NCBI RefSeq assembly: GCF_046127645.1
Contig: NZ_CP175919.1
DNA from: Clostridium_F caseinilyticum
Lineage (GTDB): Bacteria > Bacillota > Clostridia > Clostridiales > Clostridiaceae
DNA: 64,000 nt
Direction: 5' to 3' (one strand)
Below the pieces are notes generated by a model that did not search any database, was not told the origin of the DNA, and saw nothing but the letters and a program-made list of their open reading frames with translations. The translations under genes were made by a program, and so were the position numbers. Below are positions 50,519 to 59,929 of the stretch, one piece after another (the stretch's first letter is position 1; each line of letters begins with the position of its first letter).

Positions 50519-51940
50519 TTAAAGACCACCTGCTTCTAAGGATCTTCCTTTGAATGCTTTATCTTTTCTATTTCTTTCATATTCTTGAGCTTCTATAGCC
50601 TTATCTTTTTCTTTTAATGCTACTCTTACATATATGACTCCTGTAATAGCTGATATTAAATCTGAAATTGGATAAGCCATCCAAGCTCCCATAATATTAA
50701 ACTTGTCAACTAATATAAATAATAATGGTATAAATATTATCATTTGTCTATACACAGATAATATAAGTGAAGTTCTTGCCTTACCCATAGATTGATAATA
50801 ATATATGGATACATAATATATTCCTATAGTTGGGAATATAGATATTATTATTCTAAAAGCCTTTACAGTTTCACCTAAAAGGCTCTTATCTTTTAAAAAT
50901 AATCCTATAATAGGACTTGCAAATATAAGCATTCCTGCCCATAATATTAAAGTTGCTCCTGTTACAGCTACTATAGTCTTTACAACTACTTCTTTTACAC
51001 GAACTAAATCTTTTGCACCATAGTTAAAAGCTGCTATAGGTTGCATTGCCGAACTTATACCTATAACTGTTATAAACAAGAACATTGATATTTTAGTAGT
51101 TACACCTACTATAATTACCGCCTTATCTCCTCCATAAATAGAAAGTATATTATTTAATATTACTGCCACCACTGCATCAGATATTTCTATAATAAAGGTT
51201 GAAAATCCTACTGCTAATATTGGCTTTAATATATCTAATTTAAGATCAAAATTCAATTTAAAATTTAATCCTATTTTCTTTTTAACCTTATTAAACTTAT
51301 ATATCGCATATACTAATCCAACTGTTTGTGAAACCACAGTTGCTATAGCTGCTCCTGATACTCCAAAATTTAAATGCATAACTAAAAAATAGTCAATTAT
51401 AACATTTAATATAGCTCCAACTGAAGTAGCTTTTAATGTTATATTTGTATAACCTAAGGATGTCATTATATAACAAATAACTAAAGTTAAGGCTTGAAAT
51501 ATTCCACCAAGTACTACTATAGAAATGTATTCCTCCGCATAAGGATAAATAGATTGACTAGCACCTAATAGGCCTGTAATCATGTCTTTTTTAAATATTG
51601 AAATTACAAAAGTTAAAACTAACATTATAACTATAGTAATATTTATAGCATTTAATATTACTGATTTTAAATTATCATAATCTTTTTTTCCTAAACTTCT
51701 AGCCACTGCAGTAGATGCACCCACTGCTATCATCATTCCTAGTGAAGACATAAGTCTTTGCACTGGAAAGGCCACAGTTAATGCTCCTATAGCTTTCGGA
51801 CCTATAGCTAAACCTACGAAAAAAGTATCCACCATATTATATAATTCCATAACTAGTAAAGAAATCATAGCTGGAATTGCAAACTTTAATAAAGCTTTTT
51901 CTACCTTTTCCTTTGAAAATAATTTATAGTCAATTCCCAT
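50519..51940 (-). CDS. MATE-family multidrug/sodium antiporter
   Basis: About 473 residues with 12 predicted helices in two halves. The N-terminal ALLKFAIPAMISLLVMELYN and NMVDTFFVG and the second-half GISSAMQPIAAFNYGA are MATE hallmarks. It exports cationic drugs or metabolites with Na+ or H+. The start is the ATG at 51940 after GGGGTG; a GTG at 51949 overlaps that site. The last codons are out of step with a following acidic frame ending KEDKIKEEETA, so a small C-terminal frameshift is possible. Confidence 0.9.
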   Translation of the reverse strand: MGIDYKLFSKEKVEKALLKFAIPAMISLLVMELYNMVDTFFVGLAIGPKAIGALTVAFPVQRLMSSLGMMIAVGASTAVARSLGKKDYDNLKSVILNAINITIVIMLVLTFVISIFKKDMITGLLGASQSIYPYAEEYISIVVLGGIFQALTLVICYIMTSLGYTNITLKATSVGAILNVIIDYFLVMHLNFGVSGAAIATVVSQTVGLVYAIYKFNKVKKKIGLNFKLNFDLKLDILKPILAVGFSTFIIEISDAVVAVILNNILSIYGGDKAVIIVGVTTKISMFLFITVIGISSAMQPIAAFNYGAKDLVRVKEVVVKTIVAVTGATLILWAGMLIFASPIIGLFLKDKSLLGETVKAFRIIISIFPTIGIYYVSIYYYQSMGKARTSLILSVYRQMIIFIPLLFILVDKFNIMGAWMAYPISDLISAITGVIYVRVALKEKDKAIEAQEYERNRKDKAFKGRSLEAGGL

Positions 51941-52273
51941 GATAAGCACCCCGTTCTAATAGATTTTGTATTTTTAGGTAATATTTTTGCACTCATTTTG
52001 TTATCCACTCCTTTTTTTAAAATTATAATCTTATATAAATTAACAATATTATTTACATATATTAAAAATTATTTTATTTGAATATCTATTTTTATAGATT
52101 CTTATAATACTCAATAAAAAATATTTTAAATTTAATATTTATATAAAGGTATTTAAACTTTAAAAGAACCTACTATATTTCATATTTTTAAAATTTATTA
52201 TTGGTTATAATTTAAAATATATTTTTATTTTCTTTATATTAATATTATATTCTTTTAAATATATATTTTCATT
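51941..52273. other. Intergenic upstream of the MATE gene
   Basis: About 330 bp of AT-rich spacer; the MATE promoter should lie here. Nothing else recognised. Confidence 0.45.
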
Positions 52274-52295
52274 CACTATACTAAGGAGTATAGTG
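52274..52295. promoter_or_regulatory. Palindrome CACTATACT-AAGG-AGTATAGTG
   Basis: Perfect 9-bp arms with a four-base gap, about 335 bp upstream of the MATE start and about 50 bp before the terminator of the AraC gene. Operator-like in form; could also be a small hairpin in the 3' region of the AraC-type gene. Confidence 0.4.
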
Positions 52296-52340
52296 TATAT
52301 AATTAAGGACTATGATTTATCCCATTTATTAGTAATAAAC

Positions 52341-52370
52341 AAAAAAACACCTTATTTAAGGTGCTTTTGT
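52341..52370 (-). terminator. Terminator of the AraC-type gene
   Basis: CACCTTA / TAAGGTG hairpin (52348-52363) with seven U residues following on the minus strand, about 230 nt past the stop at 52595. The spacer between them (52371-52594) contains repeated GTACTTTTTGTAC-type motifs but no gene. Confidence 0.75.
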
Positions 52371-52594
52371 ACTTTTTGTACACATTTTTTCTATATTTAA
52401 CTTAAATTTTTAAGTAAACAAAATACAAAAAGTATTTTTGTACTTTTTCAATATATAATTTAGTACTATTTTAATATTATATTTTTATATGATATTTTAT
52501 AAATAAATGTCATTTGTCTATATTGTTCTTTATAATATTTTTTCTGCTTAAAAATTTCTTCACTTTTAAAAAGTTTTATACAAAAATATATCTA

Positions 52595-54661
52595 TTATAC
52601 TCTTTGCAATATAAATAAAAATGCTCCATATCCTTCTATCTTTGAAACTATATTATATATAGGAGATTTTTTAGCAAAACCTAATTTTATATTAGGCACA
52701 GAACTTTGTATTAATAAATCTCTTTCATACTCATCTATTCTCTTTGGTCTACCCATAGATAACCAATTATTATAAGAAGATCCCTTGCCTTCATCTATTT
52801 TATAAGTAACGATCTTATAATTATAAGGTAGGGCAGCTATATTTATAGAAAATTTCTTTTCTGCAGTTTCTTTTAAGCCTCTTCTTTTGTATAAATCCTC
52901 TAAAGAAATTAAAGACTCTAATTCTTCACTATGAGAATAAACAAGAATTTGAATATGATCATCCTCTTTAGTAATTATATATCCATCTCCTTTTTCTATT
53001 ACCTCATTGCCCAATTTAGATAAAAGATAGTAAGCATAATAAGAAGGCTTTTTTATCCCTTGACGATTTATTATTCCAGAACCACCGTAAAACAATTCGT
53101 TATTTATGTACTCTCCTCCATATATTTCATCAAAAGTAGTTAAGAAAATTACATTGGACTTCTCATTTAAATATTGATTTAATATGTAAGGAAGCATATA
53201 TGCAGTATCATAAATATTGTTTACTTCCTTGTAATCTAAATCCCAATTTACAAATTCTATATCCTCATATTCTTGTAAAAAACTCTCCAAAATATCACTG
53301 TTTTTATCTGAATAATTTTTTAAATAAAATCTCCATTTCTTAATTTCTTTATCCCCAAAAAAATCTGTGAAATAATCCATAAAATCTTTAAAAAGTGCTA
53401 AGAAAAATTCCACTTCATATTTATTAAAATCTATTAAAATAGCAGGTTTTAAATCTAAATCATATATAAATTCAAATACTTGTCTTATCTCATACCAATT
53501 AAAAAATTTATCCTTTTCTGTGGAGAAAACATTCATATCCTTTGAAAATATATTTTGTATAATTGCATATTCACATTCTACATATTTTTGAAATTCTTTT
53601 ATAAGTTCTCCATGGTTTCCTTTTAATATTTCTTTAGCACTGCCTAAATTAATAATATCATGCCAAATTTCTTCTAGTTCATTTGTATCTTTAGATAAAT
53701 CCACATTAATTTTTATAATTTTACCTTCATAATTAAATCGTGGATAGTCCTCTAAATAATGCATTAAATATTCATAGGCATCCTTTAATTTTAATTTTTC
53801 ATAAACTTTTAGGTTCTCATAAGTTTCTTCATCTACTTTATACTTTTTTCTGTATTGCATTGGGGTACATTTATAATGTTTCTTAAAATGTTTATTAAAA
53901 TACCTAGTATGTGAAAAGCCTAATTCTTCGGATATTTCAGATATGGTTTTATCTGTATCTAAAAGTAATTTTATAGCTTCTTCTACTCTAGTTAAATTTA
54001 CAAAGTCATTAAAACTATATCCTACTTTATTTTTCATTTCATTAGATAAATAATGAGAGCTTAAAAATTCTAGTCGAGCTATATCTTGTATACTTATTTT
54101 ATTATTATAATTAGAATATATATATTTTATTATTCTATCATATCTTTCAAACTGTACCTCATTTTCTTTTAATTCCTCTTCATCATATATTAAATAGTGA
54201 AAATTATTTATAAGATGATATAAAAGATCTACTAAATTTTCTTCTACTACATCTTCGTAATTATCACCTTTTTGAGCTATTTCACAAAGTAATGTAGAAA
54301 GATATTTTCTTAGTACATCATACTTTTCATGTTTTTGAGCCTCTGGTGCTGAAAAATCTGTATAAAAAAACATATTTTCTATATCATAATATTTATTAAA
54401 AAAACTAGTATCTATTTGAAATATAAGAACTTTATTGTTGTTGGTTATACTTTTTATGCTATGGGCTTCCTCTGGATTTATTATACCTATTTCCTGTTTG
54501 TTTACCCTATGGCTTTCTGTTTCTATAATTATTTTTATGCTACCTTCTAGAACATATATAACTTCCATAGCATTGTGCCAATGAATAGGACTTCTCTTTA
54601 TATTTTGCATAGAAACTTTTATAGGCAAATCATTTGTATACTCTACAAATTCTCTTGGCAT
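52595..54661 (-). CDS. AraC-family regulator with C-terminal GH39-like domain
   Basis: 688 residues. N-terminal cupin sensor (about 15-115: SPIHWHNAMEVIYVLEGS, NPEEAHSI), a linker, then two AraC HTH motifs (about 175-275: ISIQDIARLEFLSSHYLSNE, TISEISEELGFSHTRYFNKHF). Residues about 310-688 resemble a GH39 beta-xylosidase barrel and its end module (INRQGIKKPSYYAYYLLSKLG). The expected catalytic WNEPN is replaced by LKNYSD and the nucleophile region reads FLTTFDEIYGG, so it is probably a sugar-sensing pseudo-enzyme. AGGAGG precedes the ATG. No sugar operon is adjacent. Confidence 0.85.
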   Translation of the reverse strand: MPREFVEYTNDLPIKVSMQNIKRSPIHWHNAMEVIYVLEGSIKIIIETESHRVNKQEIGIINPEEAHSIKSITNNNKVLIFQIDTSFFNKYYDIENMFFYTDFSAPEAQKHEKYDVLRKYLSTLLCEIAQKGDNYEDVVEENLVDLLYHLINNFHYLIYDEEELKENEVQFERYDRIIKYIYSNYNNKISIQDIARLEFLSSHYLSNEMKNKVGYSFNDFVNLTRVEEAIKLLLDTDKTISEISEELGFSHTRYFNKHFKKHYKCTPMQYRKKYKVDEETYENLKVYEKLKLKDAYEYLMHYLEDYPRFNYEGKIIKINVDLSKDTNELEEIWHDIINLGSAKEILKGNHGELIKEFQKYVECEYAIIQNIFSKDMNVFSTEKDKFFNWYEIRQVFEFIYDLDLKPAILIDFNKYEVEFFLALFKDFMDYFTDFFGDKEIKKWRFYLKNYSDKNSDILESFLQEYEDIEFVNWDLDYKEVNNIYDTAYMLPYILNQYLNEKSNVIFLTTFDEIYGGEYINNELFYGGSGIINRQGIKKPSYYAYYLLSKLGNEVIEKGDGYIITKEDDHIQILVYSHSEELESLISLEDLYKRRGLKETAEKKFSINIAALPYNYKIVTYKIDEGKGSSYNNWLSMGRPKRIDEYERDLLIQSSVPNIKLGFAKKSPIYNIVSKIEGYGAFLFILQRV

Positions 54662-55035
54662 AAATTTCCTCCTATCGGTTTTTAACTGTGTCTATTATAT
54701 CATAATTTAAATAAAGTTATTTGTGTTCCTGTTTTGATCCTACAACAATATTATATCAAAACGATATTATGTTGAAATTGTTATGCTCATAATGTATAAT
54801 ATTTACAATCAAATTATTGTTTATACTAAGTTGCAACTTTAATTATTATTTTTAGCCTATCAATTTATGCTAATTTTCATAAAAAATCTTTATTAAATTA
54901 TTTATCCCATGACTACACACTTTAATACTCTATCTTTTTGAATTTAAAAGGTTAATTCAGGGGAAATATTACAAAGTATAGAGTATAAATTACAGAAAAA
55001 TATTAATTCAAAGAAAATGGAAAGGGCGTATCTAT
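54662..55035. other. Intergenic, no gene seen
   Basis: About 370 bp, AT-rich, upstream of the AraC-type gene. It may also contain the promoter for a rightward transcript ending at the 55036-55076 hairpin, but I see no coding frame. Confidence 0.4.
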
Positions 55036-55076
55036 ATAATCTATCACTAAGCTTTAGTGATAGTAAACGCTTTTTC
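55036..55076 (+). terminator. Terminator-like hairpin before the S66 remnant
   Basis: CTATCACTAA-GCT-TTAGTGATAG (55041-55063), perfect 10-bp arms, extended by an outer GCGT/ACGC pair (55026-55069) and followed by TTTTT on the plus strand. No gene precedes it on this strand, so it ends a short non-coding transcript or acts as an attenuator for the following frame. Confidence 0.6.
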
Positions 55077-55115
55077 TAACTTCAAAAATCTATTTATAAT
55101 TGTGAGGTGAAATAA

Positions 55116-55355
55116 ATGCTAAAATTAATAAAGCCTAAAAGATTAGAACCTGGCGATAAAGTAGCTACAGTAAGTCTTTCTTGGGGCGGTGCTGGTAATA
55201 TGGACTTGCTTTGGAGATATAATTTAGGTAAAAAGAGATTACAAGAACAATTTGGGTTGGAAGTTATAGAAATGCCAAACACCTTAAAAGGATCAGATTA
55301 TTTATATCATCATCCAGAAAAGCGTGCAGAAGACTTAATGGACGATTTTCTAAAT
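55116..55355 (+). pseudogene. Truncated LD-carboxypeptidase / MccF-like S66 peptidase (first ~80 codons)
   Basis: The frame begins MLKLIKPKRLEPGDKVATVS and shows the S66 N-terminal pattern (PxxLxxGDKVAxVSxSxG, then LEVIEMPNTLKGSDYLYHHP and KRAEDLMDDF). Homology stops abruptly at about 55355, before the catalytic Ser region; a full enzyme has about 300-350 residues. The frame continues to 55514 only as low-complexity antisense of the glpK terminator and 3' end. A deletion that joined it to the glpK terminator is the simplest reading. TGAGGTG precedes the ATG. Confidence 0.8.
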
Positions 55356-55385
55356 CTGTACTCTTTTCTTTATACTCTGTCATCT

Positions 55386-55418
55386 AAAAAAAGAAAGTGC
55401 CACGCACTTTCCTTTTTT
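55386..55418 (-). terminator. Terminator of glpK
   Basis: GAAAGTGC-CAC-GCACTTTC (55393-55411) flanked by A and T runs on both sides, next to the glpK stop at 55422. Confidence 0.92.
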
Positions 55419-55421
55419 ATC

Positions 55422-56918
55422 TTATTCTTTGTCTTCCCAGTCCATTGCTTTTGTTACTGCTTTATGCCATCCTTTTACAAGTTTTTCTTTCTTTTCTTCT
55501 TCCATTGCTGGTGAAAAACTTTTTGAAATTGCCCAATTTTGTGATACTTCATTTCTATCTTTCCAATATCCTACTGCAAGTCCTGCAAGATAAGCTGCTC
55601 CTAATGCTGTAGTTTCTACTACTTCCGGTCTATCTACTTCTACATTTAATATATCAGATTGAAATTGCATTAAGAAATTATTTTGACAGGCTCCCCCATC
55701 TACTTTTAATGATTTTAGCTCTATACCTGAATCTTCTTCCATAGCCTTTAATACATCATGAGTTTGATATGCCATAGATTCTAATGCAGCTCTTATTATA
55801 TGTTCCTTTTTAGCACCTCTTGTAAGTCCTAATATAGTTCCTCTTGCATAGGAATCCCAATATGGGGCACCTATTCCAACAAAAGCTGGTACAAGATAGA
55901 CTCCATTATTATCTTCTACTGATGTAGCATATCTTTCTGTTTCTTCAGCACTCTTTACCATCCTAAGTTCATCTCTTAGCCATTGAACTACTGCTCCACC
56001 TATAAATACACTTCCTTCTAAGGCATATTCAACTTTTCCATCTATACCTACTGCTATAGTAGTCAACAATCCATTTTTAGAATCTACTGCTTTTTCTCCT
56101 GTATTCATTAAAAGGAAACAACCTGTACCATAAGTGTTTTTAGCCATACCAGCCTTAAAACAAGTTTGTCCGAATAAAGCTGCTTGTTGATCCCCTGCAT
56201 CTCCTGCTATTGGGATAGACACTCCAAATAATATTTCATCTGTTTCACCATATACACAGCTAGATGGTTTTACCTCTGGAAGCATAGATTTTGGTATGTT
56301 AAATAACTCCAATAATTCTTCATCCCATTTTAATTCATGTATGTTAAACAACATAGTTCTTGAAGCATTAGTATAATCTGTTACATGAATTCTACCTTTA
56401 GTCATATTCCATATTAACCAAGTGTCTATATTTCCAAATAATAGATCACCTTTTTCTGCTAATTCTCTAGCTCCTTCTACGTTATCCAATATCCATTTTA
56501 TTTTTGTTGCTGAAAAATAAGCATCTAACATTAAGCCTGTTTTCTCTTTTATAGTTTTATCTATATTTTTTTCTCTTAATTCGTCACAATAACCAGCTGT
56601 TCTTCTACATTGCCATACTATAGCATTATATACTGGCATTCCTGTTCTTTTATTCCAAACTACTGTAGTTTCTCTTTGATTAGTTATTCCTATACCTGCT
56701 ATTTGTTCTGGAGAAATTCTAGCTATATTTAATGCTTCCCCTGCTACCCCTGCTTGTTTTCCCCATATTTCTAGTGGATCATGTTCTACCCATCCTGCTT
56801 TAGGATATATTTGTGTAAATTCTTTTTGAGCAACACTTACTACTTCACCTTTTTTATTAAATATTATACATCTTGAACTAGTGGTTCCTTGATCTAAAGA
56901 CATTATATACTTTTCCAT
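55422..56918 (-). CDS. glpK: Glycerol kinase
   Basis: 498 residues, exactly the usual GlpK length. FGGY-family kinase: ATP-binding SLDQGTTSSRCIIF at the N-terminus, the glycerol-binding TNQRETTVVW and AIVWQCRRT, and the C-terminal DGGACQNNFLMQFQSDIL signature. It makes glycerol-3-phosphate, the effector of GlpP (36080). The ATG at 56918 follows GGTGGAG by six bases; an upstream in-frame start at 56996 would add 26 residues unlike the family. It is downstream of glpF with a 293-bp gap. Confidence 0.96.
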   Translation of the reverse strand: MEKYIMSLDQGTTSSRCIIFNKKGEVVSVAQKEFTQIYPKAGWVEHDPLEIWGKQAGVAGEALNIARISPEQIAGIGITNQRETTVVWNKRTGMPVYNAIVWQCRRTAGYCDELREKNIDKTIKEKTGLMLDAYFSATKIKWILDNVEGARELAEKGDLLFGNIDTWLIWNMTKGRIHVTDYTNASRTMLFNIHELKWDEELLELFNIPKSMLPEVKPSSCVYGETDEILFGVSIPIAGDAGDQQAALFGQTCFKAGMAKNTYGTGCFLLMNTGEKAVDSKNGLLTTIAVGIDGKVEYALEGSVFIGGAVVQWLRDELRMVKSAEETERYATSVEDNNGVYLVPAFVGIGAPYWDSYARGTILGLTRGAKKEHIIRAALESMAYQTHDVLKAMEEDSGIELKSLKVDGGACQNNFLMQFQSDILNVEVDRPEVVETTALGAAYLAGLAVGYWKDRNEVSQNWAISKSFSPAMEEEKKEKLVKGWHKAVTKAMDWEDKE

Positions 56919-57030
56919 TACAAACTCCACCTTCCCATTTTTAAAGCATGTATTCTGTTTACACCTGCTTTTAATTATATAAATTTCATTTAACAAAATA
57001 TTAAGATAAAAAACTAGTAAAATAATTTTT

Positions 57031-57055
57031 CAAAGCATAAATTCCTTATGTTTTG
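57031..57055 (-). promoter_or_regulatory. Stem-loop in the glpK leader
   Basis: CAAAGCATAA-ATTCC-TTATGTTTTG, 10-bp arms with one G-U pair, 113 nt before the glpK start. With the AT-rich sequence after it, it may be a weak terminator or attenuator between glpF and glpK. Confidence 0.4.
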
Positions 57056-57211
57056 ATTTGTAAATCTAAACATAATTATAAATATTGTATAGGATATTAT
57101 TAACAACAAAATTTTTCAAATATTTTCTATTATATATAATTTATTAATATTGTTTTTGCTTTATTATATCATGGCAAAATAAATTTCTTAAAAGTTTGTA
57201 TAAAGTCTTGC

Positions 57212-57916
57212 TTAAAAAACTAGCATGAATAATAATGCTCCTAATAACCCACCTAATATTGGTCCTAGTACTGGTATCCATGCATATTTCCAATCTGAAT
57301 CCCCTTTACCTGCTATTGGCAAAATTGCATGGGCTATTCTTGGTGCTAAATCTCTGGCTGGATTTATAGCATAGCCTGTTGGTCCTCCTAAAGAAAGTCC
57401 TAAGACAAATATAAATGCACCTGCTATTAATGGACCAAAACCATCTACTACTTTAACCTGTCCAAAACCCATTAATCCAAATACTAAAAGTGCAGTTACT
57501 AAAAATTCAGTTATAAAATTTGCTTTTGTATCTCTTATTGCTGGAGCTGTACAAAATACCCCTAATTTAGTAGCTTTATCTTCTGTTGCTTTCCAATGTG
57601 GAAGATAAGTAAGCCAAACTAAAGCTGCTCCTGCAAAACCTCCTAACATTTGAGCTATAATATATCCTGCTACATTCTGCCAAGGAAAATTTCCTGCTAC
57701 TGCATTACCAATTGTAACTGCTGGATTCATATGCGCTCCACTTATGCTTCCAAAAATATATGCAGGTACAGCAACAGCTATTCCCCAGGCTGCTGTTACA
57801 ACAATCCAGCCACCATCTTTTCCTTTACTTTTGTTAAGAGCTACGCTGGCTACAACACCATCTCCTAACCATATCATTATCATAGTACCCAAAAACTCAG
57901 CCATATAAATTGACAT
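57212..57916 (-). CDS. glpF: Glycerol uptake facilitator (aquaglyceroporin)
   Basis: 234 residues with six helices and two half-helices. Both NPA boxes are present: SGAHMNPAVTIGNA and GYAINPARDLAPRI, with the GlpF-type Asp after the second (NPARD) that marks glycerol facilitators. The ATG at 57916 follows GGGGGAG by eight bases; the longer frame to 57982 reads through the leader terminator and is rejected. It admits glycerol for GlpK. The leader carries a terminator. Confidence 0.95.
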   Translation of the reverse strand: MSIYMAEFLGTMIMIWLGDGVVASVALNKSKGKDGGWIVVTAAWGIAVAVPAYIFGSISGAHMNPAVTIGNAVAGNFPWQNVAGYIIAQMLGGFAGAALVWLTYLPHWKATEDKATKLGVFCTAPAIRDTKANFITEFLVTALLVFGLMGFGQVKVVDGFGPLIAGAFIFVLGLSLGGPTGYAINPARDLAPRIAHAILPIAGKGDSDWKYAWIPVLGPILGGLLGALLFMLVF

Positions 57917-57965
57917 AATTTTTACTCCCCCTGTAAAATTATTTAAATTTTGGAAAAGACAAAAT

Positions 57966-58004
57966 AGAGCCACTTCACCCATTAAAATGTAATGAATTGG
58001 CTCT
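57966..58004 (-). promoter_or_regulatory. Leader terminator of glpF, probable GlpP antitermination target
   Basis: On the minus strand AGAGCCA-ATTCATT..GGGTGAAG-TGGCTCT (58004 to 57966), with inner TTCA/TGAA pairing, is followed by ATTTTGTCTTTT. It lies 50 nt before the glpF start and must be passed to express glpF. The position is like the Bacillus glpF leader on which GlpP acts. Confidence 0.75.
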
Positions 58005-58448
58005 CTTATCTCCGCCTTATAGTATTAAATTTATTTTATTTTACCATCTTTTGTTTACGTTTTCAATATATATTTTTTCATTTTTTTAAAATTAATTATA
58101 TAAAAATGCAAATATCAGAAATATTGTAACTATCTTCTTATATAATGGCCATATGTCAGTATAAATACAGTTTTATGCTAATATATAATAATTTCTCCAT
58201 TAAGGCCTATTATTTATCCTTTTACAATAGATATCCAAAACCTCTATCCCCCTTAAATTTAAACATAATAATAAAACTAATCTAATTTAAAGTATATATT
58301 TGATTATTTTTATATACTTTACATTTTTAATATATGTTAATTAATTTTAATTTAGTATCACTTTAAGGAATTTTTAATATTATTTTTAAAGGATTTACAC
58401 AAACTATATAGAATTGATTCTATAATAATTTCTAGGAGGGATTTAATT
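58005..58448. other. Intergenic, promoters for glpF and ybjQ expected
   Basis: About 440 bp of AT-rich spacer between divergent genes. Nothing else recognised. Confidence 0.45.
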
Positions 58449-58769
58449 ATGCTAATTACTACCACTAATAACATAGAAGGTAAACAAATAAAACAATATA
58501 AAGGAATAGTATGTGGTGAAGTTATTACAGGGGTTAATTTTTTAAAGGATTTTATGGCTGGAATAAGAGACTTAGTTGGCGGAAGATCTCAAGGATATGA
58601 AGAAGAATTAATTCGCGCAAGAAATGAAGCCATAGATGAAATGATGGATAGAGCTGCTTCATTAGGTTGTAATGCAATAGTAGGTGTAGATATAGATTAT
58701 GAGGTTTTGGGTCAAGGTGGAGGAATGCTTATGGTAACAGCTTCCGGTACTGGAGTAATAATAGAATAG
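58449..58769 (+). CDS. YbjQ/UPF0145 family protein
   Basis: 106 residues, the usual length of this small oligomeric beta-alpha family (often called heavy-metal-binding domain). Conserved stretches: EGKQIKQYKGIVCGEVITGV, LIRARNEAIDEMMDRAASLG and NAIVGVDIDYEVLG. Function unknown. AGGAGGG lies eight bases before the ATG, and a terminator follows directly. Confidence 0.93.
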   Translation: MLITTTNNIEGKQIKQYKGIVCGEVITGVNFLKDFMAGIRDLVGGRSQGYEEELIRARNEAIDEMMDRAASLGCNAIVGVDIDYEVLGQGGGMLMVTASGTGVIIE

Positions 58770-58793
58770 CTATTGACTAAAATTTAAATATAA

Positions 58794-58831
58794 AAAATGC
58801 TAGTAATATCAACTTATTACTAGCATTTTTA
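58794..58831. terminator. Bidirectional terminator between ybjQ and the ABC operon
   Basis: AAAAATGCTAGTAATA-TCAAC-TTATTACTAGCATTTTT, long stem with A/T tracts on both sides, between convergent genes. Confidence 0.9.
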
Positions 58832-58852
58832 TAGTGAATTTATAAAAAAATT

Positions 58853-59929
58853 TTATCTGCTACAAAATTTCACAACTAGTTTTGCTAAAAAATATCCTAT
58901 AATTGTGCCTATTAATAAGGTTATATATATTAGTGGCATATTGGGAACTGGTTCCGCTCCCTTTGGATATCCAAACATTTGTGAAAAAATCATTCCTACA
59001 CATATAGCTACCCCTAATTTAAATATTGTTTCAACGGGTTTGAATATTATTAATTGATTTATTCTCTCTAATTTAATCCTGTTATATATAATTACTGATA
59101 AAATAGCAAACACTACTATTAAAATTATAAGTATCATTATTTTAATATCAAAATTTTCATATATAAATCTATCAATATTTCTCATTTGTTCTCCATCTGG
59201 CCCTTTTTCAACTTTCTCTAGTGCTTTAGTATTTACTATATCATATATGTTTAAGTTTCTAACAAATTGATCTAATGCCATTAATTTAGAGCTATCATAG
59301 CTTAATCCTTTACTTAATCTTATTAAATCAACTATATAAGCTGCAAACATATTTGGTACAAATAAAGTTATTGGTGCAATTACAGCTGCTGCAAAATATT
59401 GTCCCACTATACTTTGCATAAAAACTAAAAACATAAAAAGGAATAAAGAAAATAATAAATTTATAAAATAAAACTTAGGTATATCTACATAGGGACTTCC
59501 TATATAAGATTTATTGTTAAAATAAAAAAATGTTAGTATTATAAAGTTAATCAAAAATGGTATAACTATAGTTAAAATTCCTACTTTAATTTTAGATACC
59601 ATAATATCCTTTCTTGTAAAAGGCATAGAATGTAATAAATCACAGGTAGAATCCTGTTTTTCCCCTTTAAATAGTAATATACAAAGCAATACTATTACTC
59701 CTAGCACAAGCGTAGTTTTAATGCTACTCCATCCTAATAAAAATTGATTAAACCACATTTTATCAAGTACAAAACTTTTATCCATAACCATTTGATATTT
59801 TTGCATATTTAACTCACTTGAAGCTCTACTAGTCTTATCCCAAAATAAAATTAAAGTCATAAGCAAGCAAATCCATTTACTACTTTTCCAATCTTTATAA
59901 AACAAAGGATCTTTAAATAATCTTTTCAT
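58853..59929 (-). CDS. ABC-2 type transporter permease
   Basis: 358 residues, about seven or eight hydrophobic segments, with a large loop around 200-255. The segment STCDLLHSMPFTRKDIMVSKI after the second helix is characteristic of clostridial YtrC/BcrB-like permeases. The start overlaps the ATPase gene by 17 nt and has GGAAGGAGG upstream. It is the last gene of a GntR-ATPase-permease operon, so it forms the membrane part of that exporter. Substrate unknown; relatives respond to cell-wall antibiotics. Confidence 0.85.
   Translation of the reverse strand: MKRLFKDPLFYKDWKSSKWICLLMTLILFWDKTSRASSELNMQKYQMVMDKSFVLDKMWFNQFLLGWSSIKTTLVLGVIVLLCILLFKGEKQDSTCDLLHSMPFTRKDIMVSKIKVGILTIVIPFLINFIILTFFYFNNKSYIGSPYVDIPKFYFINLLFSLFLFMFLVFMQSIVGQYFAAAVIAPITLFVPNMFAAYIVDLIRLSKGLSYDSSKLMALDQFVRNLNIYDIVNTKALEKVEKGPDGEQMRNIDRFIYENFDIKIMILIILIVVFAILSVIIYNRIKLERINQLIIFKPVETIFKLGVAICVGMIFSQMFGYPKGAEPVPNMPLIYITLLIGTIIGYFLAKLVVKFCSR

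Noticed and set aside
50470..50530. Frameshift at the MATE C-terminus
   Set aside because: An acidic frame follows the stop, but the last residues of this family vary and the evidence is too thin to call a broken gene.
55356..55514. Continuation of the S66 frame
   Set aside because: Phe/Leu-rich low-complexity translation that is antisense to the glpK terminator and 3' end.
56919..56996. Extended N-terminus of GlpK
   Set aside because: The shorter form gives the family length of 498 and has a strong ribosome site at the right distance.
57917..57982. Extended N-terminus of GlpF
   Set aside because: The added codons read through the leader terminator and the Shine-Dalgarno.
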